Notes under the pieces: generated by a model
Seen by the model: only the letters and a program-made list of their open reading frames with translations
Database searches by the model: none
Told to the model about the DNA's origin: nothing
Assembly (NCBI GenBank): GCA_026873275.1
Contig: JANTUC010000001.1
Span: 1,674,001 to 1,738,000, forward strand
Origin: Pseudopithomyces maydicus
Taxonomy: Eukaryota > Ascomycota > Dothideomycetes > Pleosporales > Didymosphaeriaceae
Length of the DNA stretch: 64,000 nucleotides
Direction: 5' to 3'
Made by a program: the position numbers and the translations under genes
Shown here: piece by piece, positions 1-10,464 of the stretch
How positions within the stretch are numbered: position 1 is the stretch's first letter
How the letters are laid out: each line of letters starts with the position of its first letter

Positions 1-300
1 GTGAAAACAGCTTCACCCGAGATGTTGGCGTTGGCGCCAAAAGACTTTCCAGAGAAGATGGGTCCATTCTAAATGGCGGTGAGTGATGCGTCCAGCATGT
101 AAAAATCCGATAGTACGCACCTTGATGGTGAATGTAGCCCTTTCAGTAGAGATGGGGGTTGCCTTGCGATGGGGAGTAGGCACTTGTCGGGGGGTGTTGT
201 GCACAGTTGCCATGAGGCGAGCCTGTGCTCGGTTCTTTGTCGCTTGTCCCAGGACACCAGCGGACCTGACCGCGGTAGGCTTGAAGAGTTGAGACATCAT
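1..300 (-). CDS. cpa1: Carbamoyl phosphate synthase, arginine-specific small (glutaminase) subunit, 5' part
   Basis: This is the first part of the glutamine amidotransferase subunit that supplies ammonia for carbamoyl phosphate in mitochondrial arginine synthesis. It runs off the left edge. Exon 1 is 300-121, an intron with GTGCGT donor and TTTAG acceptor is 120-69, and exon 2 starts at 68. The joined protein reads ERATFTIK then NGPIFSGKSFGAN and ISGEAVF, which is the conserved N-terminal block of the CPA1/arg-2 family (RATFTIKDGP..HG.SFGA...SGEAVFTTSLVGYPE). Residues 1-40 are rich in Arg, Ala and Ser with few acids, as expected of a mitochondrial presequence. Two ATGs in a row (300 and 297) can start it. 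Only about 83 codons are visible, so the catalytic Cys-His-Glu domain is outside the window. The attenuator-peptide uORF just upstream strongly supports the identification. Confidence 0.9.
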
Positions 301-355
301 CTTGAATCGAATTTGAGAGGTAGTTGGAATTTGAGTGTGGTGTCAGTGGAGCTTC

Positions 356-643
356 TCAGTTAATTGAGGCCTTCCACAGGTGGTCTATTCAGATCGTTAG
401 CCATGGCCGACCAGCATGTTTGCCAGGTGATGCCATACCAGAGATGTAGTCCTGTGGTCACTCAGTCAGCCTTGTTCATCGGGAAAGAAGTGCGAGATGG
501 CAGGAAGGGGTGCTAGCCTTGCAATAACCGCCGGTTCCAATGAAGAATTGACGGTGTGTGCGTTGGTTCGCGATAACGGACGATCGACGAAGGAGTCAGT
601 CATGGTCACGTACCTGGGAAGTGAAGATTGAAACAGCACGCAT
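356..643 (-). promoter_or_regulatory. Arginine attenuator peptide (AAP) uORF of cpa1, split by two introns
   Basis: In the 5' leader of cpa1 a 23-codon uORF can be assembled from three pieces: 643-614 (MRAVSIFTSQ), 451-439 (DYIS plus one base) and 384-356 (DHLWKASIN and stop TGA). Each junction has splice signals: donor GTACGT with acceptor CCACAG (intron 613-452), then donor GTATGG with acceptor AATAG (intron 438-385). The peptide matches the known Neurospora arg-2 / yeast CPA1 attenuator pattern F-T-S-Q-D-Y-x-S-D-H-L-W-[RK]-A, including the Asp before Tyr that is needed for arginine-dependent ribosome stalling. The stop lies 55 nt before the cpa1 start. In the known systems the nascent peptide stalls the terminating ribosome when arginine is high and lowers cpa1 translation. 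If the first intron is retained, the uORF ends five codons after SQ and lacks the stalling core. Confidence 0.87.
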
Positions 644-1770
644 AAGCGCGGCAGAGTCCAAAGTAGGTGTATATCAAGACAGGGCGGGCACAATAGACCC
701 TATAAAGTGGTGACGAGCTTTGAGCTGGCGATGCAGAATTGTGTGTGGAAGGTTGCAGGCCCCGCCGGCGGTCAAGAGATTCCTTAGATAAACTCATCGC
801 GCTAGTTACCCCATGATCATAAAGGGGTCCGAGCGTTCCGGCTAGCAATGACGCAGAACAGATTTTTTGCTGTAAAAAACCCCGTCATCGTTTCGGCGAA
901 CTTTTCATTGGTTTGATATCGAAAAAGGGTCGGCCCGATGTGCAGTTTGATAAGCCGCACGCCCTCCGATATCGAAGCCCCCGTCCCACCTCGCGCCCTG
1001 GCGACCTTGGCGGCAGCATGTGTTGGCGGCTCGTTCACGCGGAGAATGCTAGTGCACATCGTATGGGGTGCAGCATGGCTTTTCCAATCCGTACGCTTCA
1101 TAATGACTGCCTCACAGGTTTGACCCGAATCAAGTGATCAGGCATGAACTCCATACGATGCCGTCCGTCATTGTGAGCATCACACACAAGCCTACGATCG
1201 CGACGCGACGCCTTACGTACGTACTGAGAAGTCGGGGTCCGGGGTATTGCAGGTATACAATCTAGAGTTCGGATACTTGCGGCTTACTTCTGCACTGCAC
1301 TGTCTCGATGACACGCAGGGTATAGTCAGTGCTTCCTGTTACAACGCGGGGGCTCTTTACCCTCGCATTCGTTCCATTCTAGTTTCCCAAAGCGATCCTA
1401 AGCAATTGACACACCAACCTAATTACTTAATACCGCTTTGGAGTTTTGGATCCACAGAGAACTAGAAAGATTGAGCCATCTACTGGGGAACTGCAAAGGT
1501 GTACTGTATTGTCTCTGTCGGTTGAACACCGTCCTACGCAATGACTACCTATGTAGGTAGACATGCATAAGCTAAACCAAAAGAGTACTGCATAACATCA
1601 CTGGCAATATTGGTCTAGAAGCGCCTACCGGCTCACGATAGCAAGGGTCACGAGCCTTCACGTGACATTCAAATGGCTGGGGCATGGGGCCCCGGACTGT
1701 GATGTTTGTCCATGTGTGGAGGCAGCCGCGCAGTGCTTAGTAACTTATTACTTAGCTCTAAGAGCGACCG
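644..1770. other. Intergenic, upstream of cpa1
   Basis: No reading frame here looks like a conserved protein. The part nearest 643 is the likely promoter and 5' leader of cpa1 on the minus strand. The rest, up to the AT-rich island, has ordinary base composition and only short random frames. Confidence 0.5.
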
Positions 1771-2580
1771 TCTTAAGCACCTATTCTAAAAATATAATAT
1801 CCTTCTTACTATATAATACTATTATAAAGTCTAAATTCTTATTTTTAAGTGTATCTCTTAGTTTTTATATAAAACTCTTTAATATAACTATTTATTTTAT
1901 AATAATATTACTATAGCTAATAGAACTAAAGCCCTATATTAATAAATATAATTTAATTACTTATTTTAAAGTTAAAATAACCTTTTTATTTTTAGCTATT
2001 CTAATTAAATTAAAAGTATTATAAAATAGACTATTAATTATTTTATTTAATATTAATACTAGTGCTAGTACTAAAATTATAAATAAAAATTATTTTATAA
2101 GTTTTATAGCAGCCTAATTATAGAGTTTATTTATAAATATATTTTTATAAATAGGAAAGTAAAATTTAATTAAATTATTAGTAATAATTATAATCGCGAT
2201 ATATATAATAATAATAATAAAAGTATTTATTAATATTAGTAAAACTCTTAAATATATTAAAAATATATACGCTGCAATATAGTAATTAAATAGTAATAAA
2301 TAATAATAAATAAATATAGAGATAGATAAAGGCTTAAATATTATAATATTATAAGCCTATTATAAGTACTGCAATATTTAACCTTATAAAAATAATATTA
2401 AAATATTAAAGTATTAAGTCGCCAGTATTATAGCTAATAAAAAAATAATTAAATTAATTTAATAATAATTTAGTAAATTTTTTTAAGTATTATTTTATAT
2501 ATTACCTTTTTATATTATTTAATAGGGAGATATCTTTTTGCCACTTAGTTTTTACGCTATTATAGATATATTAACGCGAC
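1771..2580. repeat. AT-rich island, probable RIP-degraded repeat
   Basis: About 800 bases consist almost only of A and T, with tracts such as TATTATAATA and very few G or C, and have sharp borders to normal sequence on both sides. No reading frame of any length is believable and no terminal repeats can be seen. In Pezizomycotina this pattern is typical of a transposon copy eroded by repeat-induced point mutation (C-to-T). I infer that origin; the element type cannot be recovered by eye. Confidence 0.7.
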
Positions 2581-3195
2581 ACCTTTTGCGCTGATTTCAA
2601 ATCGAGGACCGATCCTATCCAGTGCCTAGCGTAATCATGCCGGCTCATGGGCAACGAGACATCCAAGCATTTTCGCTAGAAATTCATATATAAAAAAGCG
2701 CGACCTCTCGTTTCAAGCTAAGTTATTTAAAAACTTACCTCTACATTGCGGAGGCAATCCGCGAACTCATGGTTGAGATGAGGTCCCGAGGTCCCAAATA
2801 GAACACGTGACATCATCAGTTCTATGGCTCCTTCCTCTTATGTACTACGCTGGAATCCTAACACTTGGCAGTCTCTGTATGTCCATCTCTAAATGCAATA
2901 CGAGAATGCACAGAGTCTGATTATATATACATATTGTATATGACTTTGTTGATCAGAATCCACAGGGAAAGTGCGCAGTATTACAACTTCTCAAAACCTA
3001 ACAAAAGAATCCTAGTGCCATGAACAACTCCACCTTATCATACACCACACTCTCGCCAAGTCTTGGCATTCTTACGATGATCCTTCCCGTGCGGATGACA
3101 TAGCAGTTACACCGAAGATACGGCGGGGAATTCACTGTTCGTATACCTTCAACCCTCTTGTCATCGTGATATACAACGTGGGGCTCCCTTGAAAG
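2581..3195. other. Intergenic, upstream of the UstYa-family gene
   Basis: Normal-composition sequence between the AT island and the next gene. A TATA-like stretch (ATTATATATACATATTG) is near 2920-2937, about 260 bases before the start codon at 3196. Nothing else is recognised. Confidence 0.4.
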
Positions 3196-4108
3196 ATGCC
3201 GGCGAAGCTAGAAGGCATTATTACAAAATTCACACGAGGTTCATATGCCCCGGTCCGCACCGACAGCAAGGATGAAGAAGCAACCGGTCTCGTAGAAAGC
3301 CTCGATGGTTCTCTGAATGAAAAGGGCGGTGCAGAGAGGAGTAATTTGAGATCCTTCCTCAAGCCAGTACTCCAGTGCTTTCTTGTTGTCGCACTTATGA
3401 TAGGTTCTTATGTATTTGGGGTATATTCGTCAAGTTCAAGACGGCACTCGATGGGTTTTGTTCCTGATAGTATGTTTGCTATGGGCATACTTGTGGATCG
3501 TATATACTAAGATGAGCAGTTCCTTTCATTCCCGGGGAAGGTATATTCACCGACGACCATGACTGGATTGGACCTGGCAAAGAGTCTGATGATTTATGGG
3601 CGAAGGAGTACCGGACGACGTCGGACCAAAAATTCATCAAGATCGAAGACCCAGCAGCTTACGATACGCCGACCGCTCAGCTAGACCCGAACGGTCTTAA
3701 CTATTATTCGATAAGTGTATATCATCAGCTTCACTGTCTGGTAAGATATCTTGCATGAGCAGGTTACGGATCCTGTCTTGCTAAAGAAGAATTCAGGCCA
3801 TGTTCCGCGGTATTGCGTATGACCAATCTTACGCAACAAATGGTGGCCATCATAAGCGAGGACTACATAAGAACAGAACTGAAGCAGACTGGTGGCATCT
3901 CGGTCACTGTTTCAATTATATTCGACAAGCGATACGCTGTACAGTCGACACTACGCTAGAATTCCCACCTCATAATCACACGCCTGGAATGAAGCATAAC
4001 ATTAGGCGGACGGGGAACAGGCAATGTAGAGACATCAGTGCTCTGGACGCATTTGTTGAAGACAACAAGTGGGAGAACAACTTCTTTAACGTAGGCGAAG
4101 TCATGTAA
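3196..4108 (+). CDS. UstYa-family (DUF3328) oxidase-like protein
   Basis: A 268-residue protein made from three exons: 3196-3469, 3520-3740 and 3797-4108, with GTATGT and GTAAGA donors and CAG acceptors. It has a soluble N-terminus, one membrane segment at about residues 57-77 (LKPVLQCFLVVALMIGSYVF), and two copies of the family signature HxxHC: YHQLHC at the end of exon 2 and HLGHCFNYIRQ in exon 3. UstYa-type proteins are membrane-anchored oxidases that cyclise or modify fungal ribosomal peptides (ustiloxin, phomopsin, cyclochlorotine) and act in other secondary-metabolite pathways. No precursor peptide with repeated cores, no UstYb partner and no cluster enzymes are seen nearby, so its substrate is unknown. 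It sits about 0.6 kb from the AT-rich island, a typical accessory-gene position. Confidence 0.87.
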
Positions 4109-4585
4109 CAAATGAGAATCAAAAAGAATAATCCATATATCGTGGCACTGGCTGTTGATGATTTTTAGGTTTATCGTTTGAAAGCACCGGTCGCAAAATA
4201 TTTGCCCATGAGATTACCTCCGGGACCTCTACATTAACTGGTTAAGAACAGATGAAATTGAATCACTCAACGTGAACAATACAATCTCATCCTTTGATGT
4301 TCAACCTCCCATACACACCCCAAACAAGTCTGCATGCAAATTCCATACTCAATGCAAAAACACACGTACGATCTTACAAATGAAACATCTACGTTACAAC
4401 CATCACAAGGAGAAAACTATACCTTATAGCGCAAATTGGTATCATCCCAGACTCCATTCTGCCCAACAAAAAATGCATACAAATTTCCCCACCAATCCAG
4501 CTCGTAGATAGAATGTCTGGACATTCGTATCCCCACCCGAAAAAGACCCACATCACTCAACACGGTATTCGATCCGCATTCTCCT
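4109..4585. other. Intergenic between UstYa gene and a minus-strand gene
   Basis: This is the 3' side of both neighbours (convergent). Only short random frames are present and no repeat is obvious. Confidence 0.4.
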
Positions 4586-4993
4586 TCAATACGGCCACAG
4601 TCCTAAGAATTTGCGTACCGTCCACCGAATCTCCCTCCCATACGCTCTCATAAGATACCAAAACTCATCCGACCTCCGCTTCTCATACAACGCGACTCTC
4701 CTCTTCTGCTCCGCGGGGCCAAGCGCATAGAACTCAGGCCCCTTATAGCACTGCGCGAATCGAGACCCGAGGAACTGGTCTTTGATTCGCCAGAGGTAGT
4801 CGTAGGAGCCCATGTCGACGCGGGGAGAAGCGGGGTCGGGATGGAGGAGGTACAGGACGCGTGTGCACTGCTCGTATGCTGTGGCGGCACAGGGCTGCGA
4901 CATTGGAATTTGGAAGCGACGTGCGGGACGGAACGTGTGGGATGAAGGTTTCGCGGCGTTGAAAGCTACGATAAGTGTGCGGAGGAGTCGCAT
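4586..4993 (-). CDS. Small unknown protein, possibly mitochondrial
   Basis: A single-exon frame of 135 residues if started at the Met at 4993; the frame is open to 5071 (161 residues). I prefer 4993 because the protein then begins MRLLRTLIVAFNAAKPSSHTF, a basic and hydroxylated stretch with no acids for about 40 residues, like a mitochondrial presequence. The mature part is charged and aromatic (GSYDYLWRIKDQFLGSRF, LYEKRRSDEFWYLMRAYGRE) and ends WPY. The pattern of aromatic and basic residues with one Cys suggests a real small protein, but I do not recognise the family. Its neighbours give no functional hint. Confidence 0.5.
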   Translation of the reverse strand: MRLLRTLIVAFNAAKPSSHTFRPARRFQIPMSQPCAATAYEQCTRVLYLLHPDPASPRVDMGSYDYLWRIKDQFLGSRFAQCYKGPEFYALGPAEQKRRVALYEKRRSDEFWYLMRAYGREIRWTVRKFLGLWPY

Positions 4994-5071
4994 CGGAGGC
5001 AACAGGTCAGCGTTCAAGGCTGTGGGTGGCAGTGTTGGTTTCATCAAGAGGTCTGGGGAAGGCAGCAGCAC

Positions 5072-5818
5072 CCGTATTTATCTTTGAAGGGCGCTTTCGT
5101 CGACTTGCCAGCTGCAGCCTGAGCGATGATGTGCTGTACCTGTATGGTGGCCGAGGACCTGTCCGTATTTATGCTTCGTCGTAATTCATCGTTTTCGTAA
5201 AGCTGTCTAGATCACGTAGCACTAACGTGGTCGCGTGGGGTCCCTTCCATAGATAGGTAGCGTTCGGGAATTCTAGGCAGCGCGCGGAAGTGGTGAAGCG
5301 ACATTATGCTCAGCACCGCCAGTCATCGGTGAATCTGACCAGCATGAGCACGCGACTCAGATGCCCAGACACTCCCTGGAACTGCAATATGAATGTGCAC
5401 AACTAATACATTTTAGTGAAGCTTACGTATACCAGGGCTGGTTGGCTGCGATATAGCTAGTAGATGACAGGGTCACGCGACACTAGGGTTGGGTGTTGAC
5501 AGGCTCTCGTTGATGGGTGTGTGGTATCTACCACTAGCATGCGGAGATTCTACCACGTGCGTGGGGGTTTTCATTCGGAGTGTGGGGAACCTGGAGTCGA
5601 TCGATGGCGCGTCCGAATAAGCAATATGCATCTTTCGGTTTCAGTCATGTTAGGTGCTCTCCCGTAAAAGTAAGTCAATACATATATATATATATAAAGT
5701 GATTTAGTTCTGGAATTTTTCCATATGTACACATCAGAGCGGGTCTCCAACTCGAGAAAAGAAGTCTTCATATCAGCTCTTGAATATATAGATACCTTTC
5801 AACGTCGCTGAATCCCGC
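5072..5818. other. Intergenic
   Basis: This lies upstream of the small minus-strand protein and downstream of the next minus-strand gene. A short TA microsatellite (about seven TA units) lies at 5681-5696. Nothing coding is seen. Confidence 0.4.
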
Positions 5819-7114
5819 TCAGGCCTCATCTGGAGCCTCCATCGCCTCAAATGTAGAAAGTCCTTCCGTAATCTGGCCCCCAATGCTAAAAGCCGCAACA
5901 TCACCTCCCACGCTAAGTTCGCCTATATTGAGCTGGGCGTTCATCTTATCACCAGGCTGCATTTCGCTTAAATGTGGCGTTCCCACACGATCCTCGAAGA
6001 GGCACTTGAGTTCCTGCTCTTGTACAAAAGCGCAATGCTTACGCATTGGTCCGGATTGCTCGGAAAGTGTTTCTGGGCAACAATCCGCTTTTGCCGCGAG
6101 CATGTCATCAACAGGCATGGATTTGCTGCGAAAGGATCGATCGCGATTGTATTGAACCATGGTTTTGACTTTGCGGTGACGGCGATCATAGCGGACATGG
6201 CGGTCGCGGCGGCGAGAGCCTCCTGGCTCAGATCGAGTGGCCATGTCGACGGAGATTGAGGTAGATGGCTGATTCCATGAATTGTTAATGTTGGCTAGAG
6301 TTGTTTCAAAAGAGTTGCCTTCCGTCGCCACTCTGTTATATGCATTGTCTGCAGCAGCACCCTGCTCGAAACAAGAGACAGACGGTTGTTCAAGTCGCAA
6401 CATTGTGGATTGTGGTGATGCACTGGGTCTGTCACTCTTGGACTTCAATTCCAATTCGATCAAAGGAGGGCGTGAATTGCATTGGCGCCCAACATCTGAT
6501 CGCACAGCTGGGTGAACAATTCCTAGGTCGAAATTGAGTTGCTCCAAGCGCTCTTGCACTTGTCCATGCACGAGGGAATCGACTTTTACTGTTTCCTGGC
6601 TAGATTTTATATTTACATTTCTGTGGATATCTCGACGATTTTCATCTTGAGACGGCTTCGAAAGAGAAAACAGTGACGAGCATCCTGATAAGACCCGATC
6701 AGAGTCACTGATTAGCGGAGCCTTGAACCTAAAGTGCTTGGAATCTAGCTCATCAATGGGAAGTGCTGCTTTCTCTTCTTGATTGTGATCTTCAATGCCA
6801 TCCTTGCCGATTTTAGGGTGTTTGTATAGATTGCGGTTGATTTCGGGCTCGTCCGGACCAGAAGAAAGGTTCACTGATGGGGAAGTCGAATCTTCGTTAT
6901 TATCATGAGGTAAATTCCAAGCGGATTCGAAAGGGAAGCTGTCATTGCTTTTCGAGAGTGGCTCTGAAGTAGGTGTAAACGGGTAGGAGAAGGTGGGGAT
7001 ACCAGATGAAGAAGTGTCCTCCCACGGGTGCCCAGAAACTCCAATCATCTGGGCACAGAACATGGTGGCGGAATTGGAGAGAGGGATATGGGAAATTATT
7101 CCAGAGGGAGACAC
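5819..7114 (-). CDS. Unknown disordered protein, 431 residues
   Basis: One uninterrupted frame of 431 codons. The protein is rich in Ser, Pro, Asp, Glu and Asn for its first 270 residues, which predicts disorder. Near residues 295-335 there is a basic patch (GGSRRRDRHVRYDRRHRKVK) followed by RDRSFRSKSMPVDD, a possible nuclear-localisation or phosphorylation segment. The C-terminal 60 residues look more ordered (NIGELSVGGDVAAFSIGGQI). No catalytic motif, membrane segment or signal peptide is visible. The length of the open frame makes it a convincing gene. Its function is unknown, and an extra 5' exon upstream of 7114 cannot be excluded. Confidence 0.6.
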   Translation of the reverse strand: MSPSGIISHIPLSNSATMFCAQMIGVSGHPWEDTSSSGIPTFSYPFTPTSEPLSKSNDSFPFESAWNLPHDNNEDSTSPSVNLSSGPDEPEINRNLYKHPKIGKDGIEDHNQEEKAALPIDELDSKHFRFKAPLISDSDRVLSGCSSLFSLSKPSQDENRRDIHRNVNIKSSQETVKVDSLVHGQVQERLEQLNFDLGIVHPAVRSDVGRQCNSRPPLIELELKSKSDRPSASPQSTMLRLEQPSVSCFEQGAAADNAYNRVATEGNSFETTLANINNSWNQPSTSISVDMATRSEPGGSRRRDRHVRYDRRHRKVKTMVQYNRDRSFRSKSMPVDDMLAAKADCCPETLSEQSGPMRKHCAFVQEQELKCLFEDRVGTPHLSEMQPGDKMNAQLNIGELSVGGDVAAFSIGGQITEGLSTFEAMEAPDEA

Positions 7115-8015
7115 GATCCATTTAATCCTTGTGCTGATGTATCTCCGACCAGCACATGACGTTGGTGTTTACGAACAAAAGTGCTTGCTCGGGGAGGTTT
7201 GGTGGGAGAATTGGGCCAGCATTCCAGTTTGTGACAAGCAATTCGATGTTGTTGTGACCTGGAAGTGTGAATAGCCAGGGGGCAGTTGTTTGCTGCTATT
7301 AGCGAGCAATCGTGTGCAACGTAGGCATGGTGCACATGAGATCAGGCTACTTCAGCCTGGGGAGAACAAGCCATATCTGGAGGCACTGAACGTGAAAAAG
7401 GATACCGAGAAACGGAATGATGGTTGTCTGTATAGACAACGAAAGATGATTAGTGCGTCATGAGAGGGTATATAGCGGGGAGGGCTCGACAGGAAAGTGA
7501 GCCAGATCTGAAACCGCGTTGTGCAAACAACGTGAATAAATCCCGTAAGAATTAATATGCACCATAGGAGTACATTACGAATAAAGACGACAAGCGAGCT
7601 TGCGACGGACCAGATATGGTAAGATGTTTGCCATGTGCTACTGTCGACCGAAGACGGGAATTGGAGACTGCAAAACAGGAAGTAGTATCAGATTAAACAT
7701 GATGTGAATGGATACAGTCTACCCGTAAGCACAGCGGAATTGCATCAATGGGTGTACAGTACCCGTCGTCTTGCTTGGCATATAGTATAGTTACTCGATT
7801 GTGAAACTGGGGTTCGAGATGGACCTAAATGGAGTGGCGCACCAATGGGAGGGTAGTGGGGATCGCGTCATCCGCCAAGCCCAATCATTCATCACTGGTG
7901 GCTCGAGTCTGCAATCAGAAGCAATGACTCCCCGCAAAATGATTCATCGTCTCCACAGCCTCCCCGGCAAGGAACATTCCTACCGTCCGCCTCTACATCT
8001 GCTGCCGTACACAAC
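7115..8015. other. Intergenic between divergent genes (unknown protein and met2)
   Basis: A shared promoter region for the minus-strand unknown gene and the plus-strand met2. A 66-codon plus-strand uORF from ATG 7819 stops at 8019, overlapping the met2 start as ATGA. Nothing else is recognised. Confidence 0.45.
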
Positions 8016-9684
8016 ATGAGCTCGCCGCAGACAGAGGCAGCTGCCGCCAATGGCACGCATCAGTACCGTATGACCCCGCGAACCCAGCGCAGCACATGCA
8101 ACAAACACTGTGCTCCCCTGCTAACCATCTTGTGCGCAGGGAGAGTGACCGAACAACCAGAAAACCCGTTCGCAGGCCTAATTCCCGACCAAACCTTCGC
8201 CATCATCCCTGAAGTCACCCTCGAATCAGGCGTAGTCCTGCGCAATGTACCCGTCGCCTACAAAACTTACGGAACCCTCTCGCCCGCCGGCGACAATGCC
8301 ATGGTTATATGTCATGCACTGACGGGAAGCGCCGACGTTGGGGATTGGTGGGGGCCTATGCTCGGAGGCCCTGGGAAGGCATTCGACATATCAAGATTCT
8401 TTGTCGTGTGCATCAACAGCTTGGGCAGCCCCTATGGGAGCGCCAGCCCAGTCACGGCAAAAGATGGCGACCCGTCGTTAGGCCAGTACGGACCAGAGTT
8501 TCCATTGACTACTGTGAAGGATGATGTGAAGTGAGTTGGAATGCAAACGCCCGTTGACATGTATGCGGAACTGACAAGTGCAGCGTTTTCAAACTTCTTT
8601 TAGACGATCTTGGTGTGCGCCAAATCGCCGCAGTCATCGGAGGGTCCATGGGAGGCATGCTTGTTCTGGAGTTTGCCTATTTCGGATCCGATTACGTCAA
8701 AAGTATTATCCCCATTGCTACGTCGGCGAGATACAGTGCATGGGGAATCAGCTGGGGCGAGGCGCAACGGCAGAGCATATACAGTGATCCCAAGTACGAG
8801 GACGGGTACTACACTTACCAAGACCCCCTTCTACCGGCTTAGGCGCTGCCCGTATGTCGGCCCTCCTGACATATCGGAGCCGCGATTCTTTCGAGTCTCG
8901 CTTCGGCCGCAACACACCTGACCTTTCCAAGAAACAGAGCATCAATGCTGTACCTCGTCCAGGTACTCCCTCGCAGGAACACTGGGCCATCCACAACCAT
9001 GGTCACAAGAATGCCAGATCAGCTCGTCCATCCCGAACAAACAGCACCGTTACGCTGCCAACTTCAGCTGCTGCCCAGGCCGATTTGGAATTCAAGGACG
9101 CGTCTAATCCTCCTTCGCCTCCACAAGATCTGCCAAACGCAAAGGATAGTCCTATGTCTCATCTGCAACGGTCCCGAACGCCCCATTACTTTTCTGCGCA
9201 ATCATACCTGCGCTATCAGGGTGAAAAGTTCATCAAGCGCTTCGATGCAAACTGCTACATTGCCATCACGCGCAAATTGGATACGCACGACGTTTCGCGA
9301 CACCGCTATCCGGAAGGCCATACCCCCGACAGCCTAGATCCAGTTCTGGCCCTACAACATGCCTTGTCATTGATACAGCAGCCAACACTTGTTCTTGGCA
9401 TCCAATCCGATGGTCTGTTTACATTTGCGGAACAACAGGAATTGGCGGCTCATATCCCAAACGCAAAATTGAATACAATCGACTCGCCAGACGGGCATGA
9501 TGCCTTCCTTCTCGAATTCGAGCAAGTCAACGGTCATCTACGAGGCTTCCTCAACGAAGTTCTCCCCGAAATTATGAACCGCACACCAAATACCAATGGT
9601 GCCGACTTGGCGGAGACTGGGCTGAATGCGACCAAGACCAGCACCTTTGGGGAGGCCGAGGTAGACGATATTACCGCCTGGTAG
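8016..9684 (+). CDS. met2: Homoserine O-acetyltransferase, with one apparent 1-base frameshift
   Basis: It transfers acetyl from acetyl-CoA to homoserine, the committing step to methionine. Exons are 8016-8067, 8140-8530 and 8584-9684. It is an alpha/beta-hydrolase-fold enzyme with the nucleophile in GGSMGG, the oxyanion region ICHALTGSADVGDWWGP, the acid in GIQSDGLF and the His in SPDGHDAFLLE. Fungal conserved blocks (ENPFAGLIPDQTFAIIPE, ALLTYRSRDSFESRFGR) and the low-complexity insert of fungal Met2 proteins are present. At the C5 run 8824-8828 the frame breaks: DGYYTYQDP is followed by a stop, while one extra C gives DPPSTGLGAARMSALLTYR, as in the family. With that base the protein is about 514 residues, a normal length. 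I regard the break as a consensus error, not decay. Confidence 0.9.
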
Positions 9685-10464
9685 GAGTGCGCGACTGAGT
9701 AAATTGTGATTTAGCGAGGCGTTATTCTAGGTGGTTGGGCTTCCTGTCTTCGGCATATGCTTGAAAGAAGGCAGGACGTGTATTATGATGTACCTTTACT
9801 GATAGAAAGGACCGAGGTTCAACTCCTCATGGTAGATGATCAAGCATGAATCATGTAAATTTTATACTGATGTTTCAACTCATATTGATTGCTTCACAAA
9901 TGCACTTACCCTGGGCTCCCTCTCTACGCAGTTTCAACGTCTTCTGTACCCAGTTTTTTACCTGAATCACATATTAGATGTCGAAGTAGCAAGCTCTTTC
10001 CTGGCTTTAGTGAATTTGAGCCAATAGAAACAATATCCGTATTCATAGGATGCGCTAGATGTTCAAATATTACCCTTCCATATCTTAGCGCCCTCCTTAG
10101 CGAGCTACATAAACCCATCACGGAAGACCTGACTTTCCATTACTTGACCGACCCGGCTTATTTGAACCGTTTCATCGCGCATTATTAAGTCAATGTTTCA
10201 AGCTCGATAGACTGCGTTTTCACTCATTTCAACCGCTATACACTGATCCAATCTAGAACGATTTGATGCTTCACCTGGCAATCTAGCCATCATTGCTCAT
10301 GGTGATAAGCCCTTCTACGCCTCTTTAGTGATATCAATTGTTGTGTACCCACTGCTTTCGGGAACCTGATGAAATTTACTCATTCCGAGGTGGAGAATCG
10401 CAGCTACATAGACTCAGCCGCACATACACTCGTATTGTGCAATTGATCGGCAAACAACGCATCG
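9685..10464. other. Intergenic
   Basis: This is the 3' region of met2 and the promoter side of the next gene. Only short frames without family resemblance are present, and I see no repeats. Confidence 0.4.

Noticed and set aside
1662..1916. 84-codon plus-strand frame entering the AT-rich island
   Set aside because: Its second half is almost only Ile, Leu, Phe, Lys, Asn, Ser and Tyr codons from AT-only DNA; it is a composition artefact.
3196..7114. A RiPP cluster around the UstYa-family gene
   Set aside because: No secreted repeat precursor, no tyrosinase, no second DUF3328 gene and no peptidase were found in the flanks.
8824..8828. Programmed ribosomal frameshifting in met2 or the other broken genes
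   Set aside because: No known fungal orthologue uses it, the breaks fall at unrelated codons, and the only shared feature is a homopolymer run, which fits consensus error.
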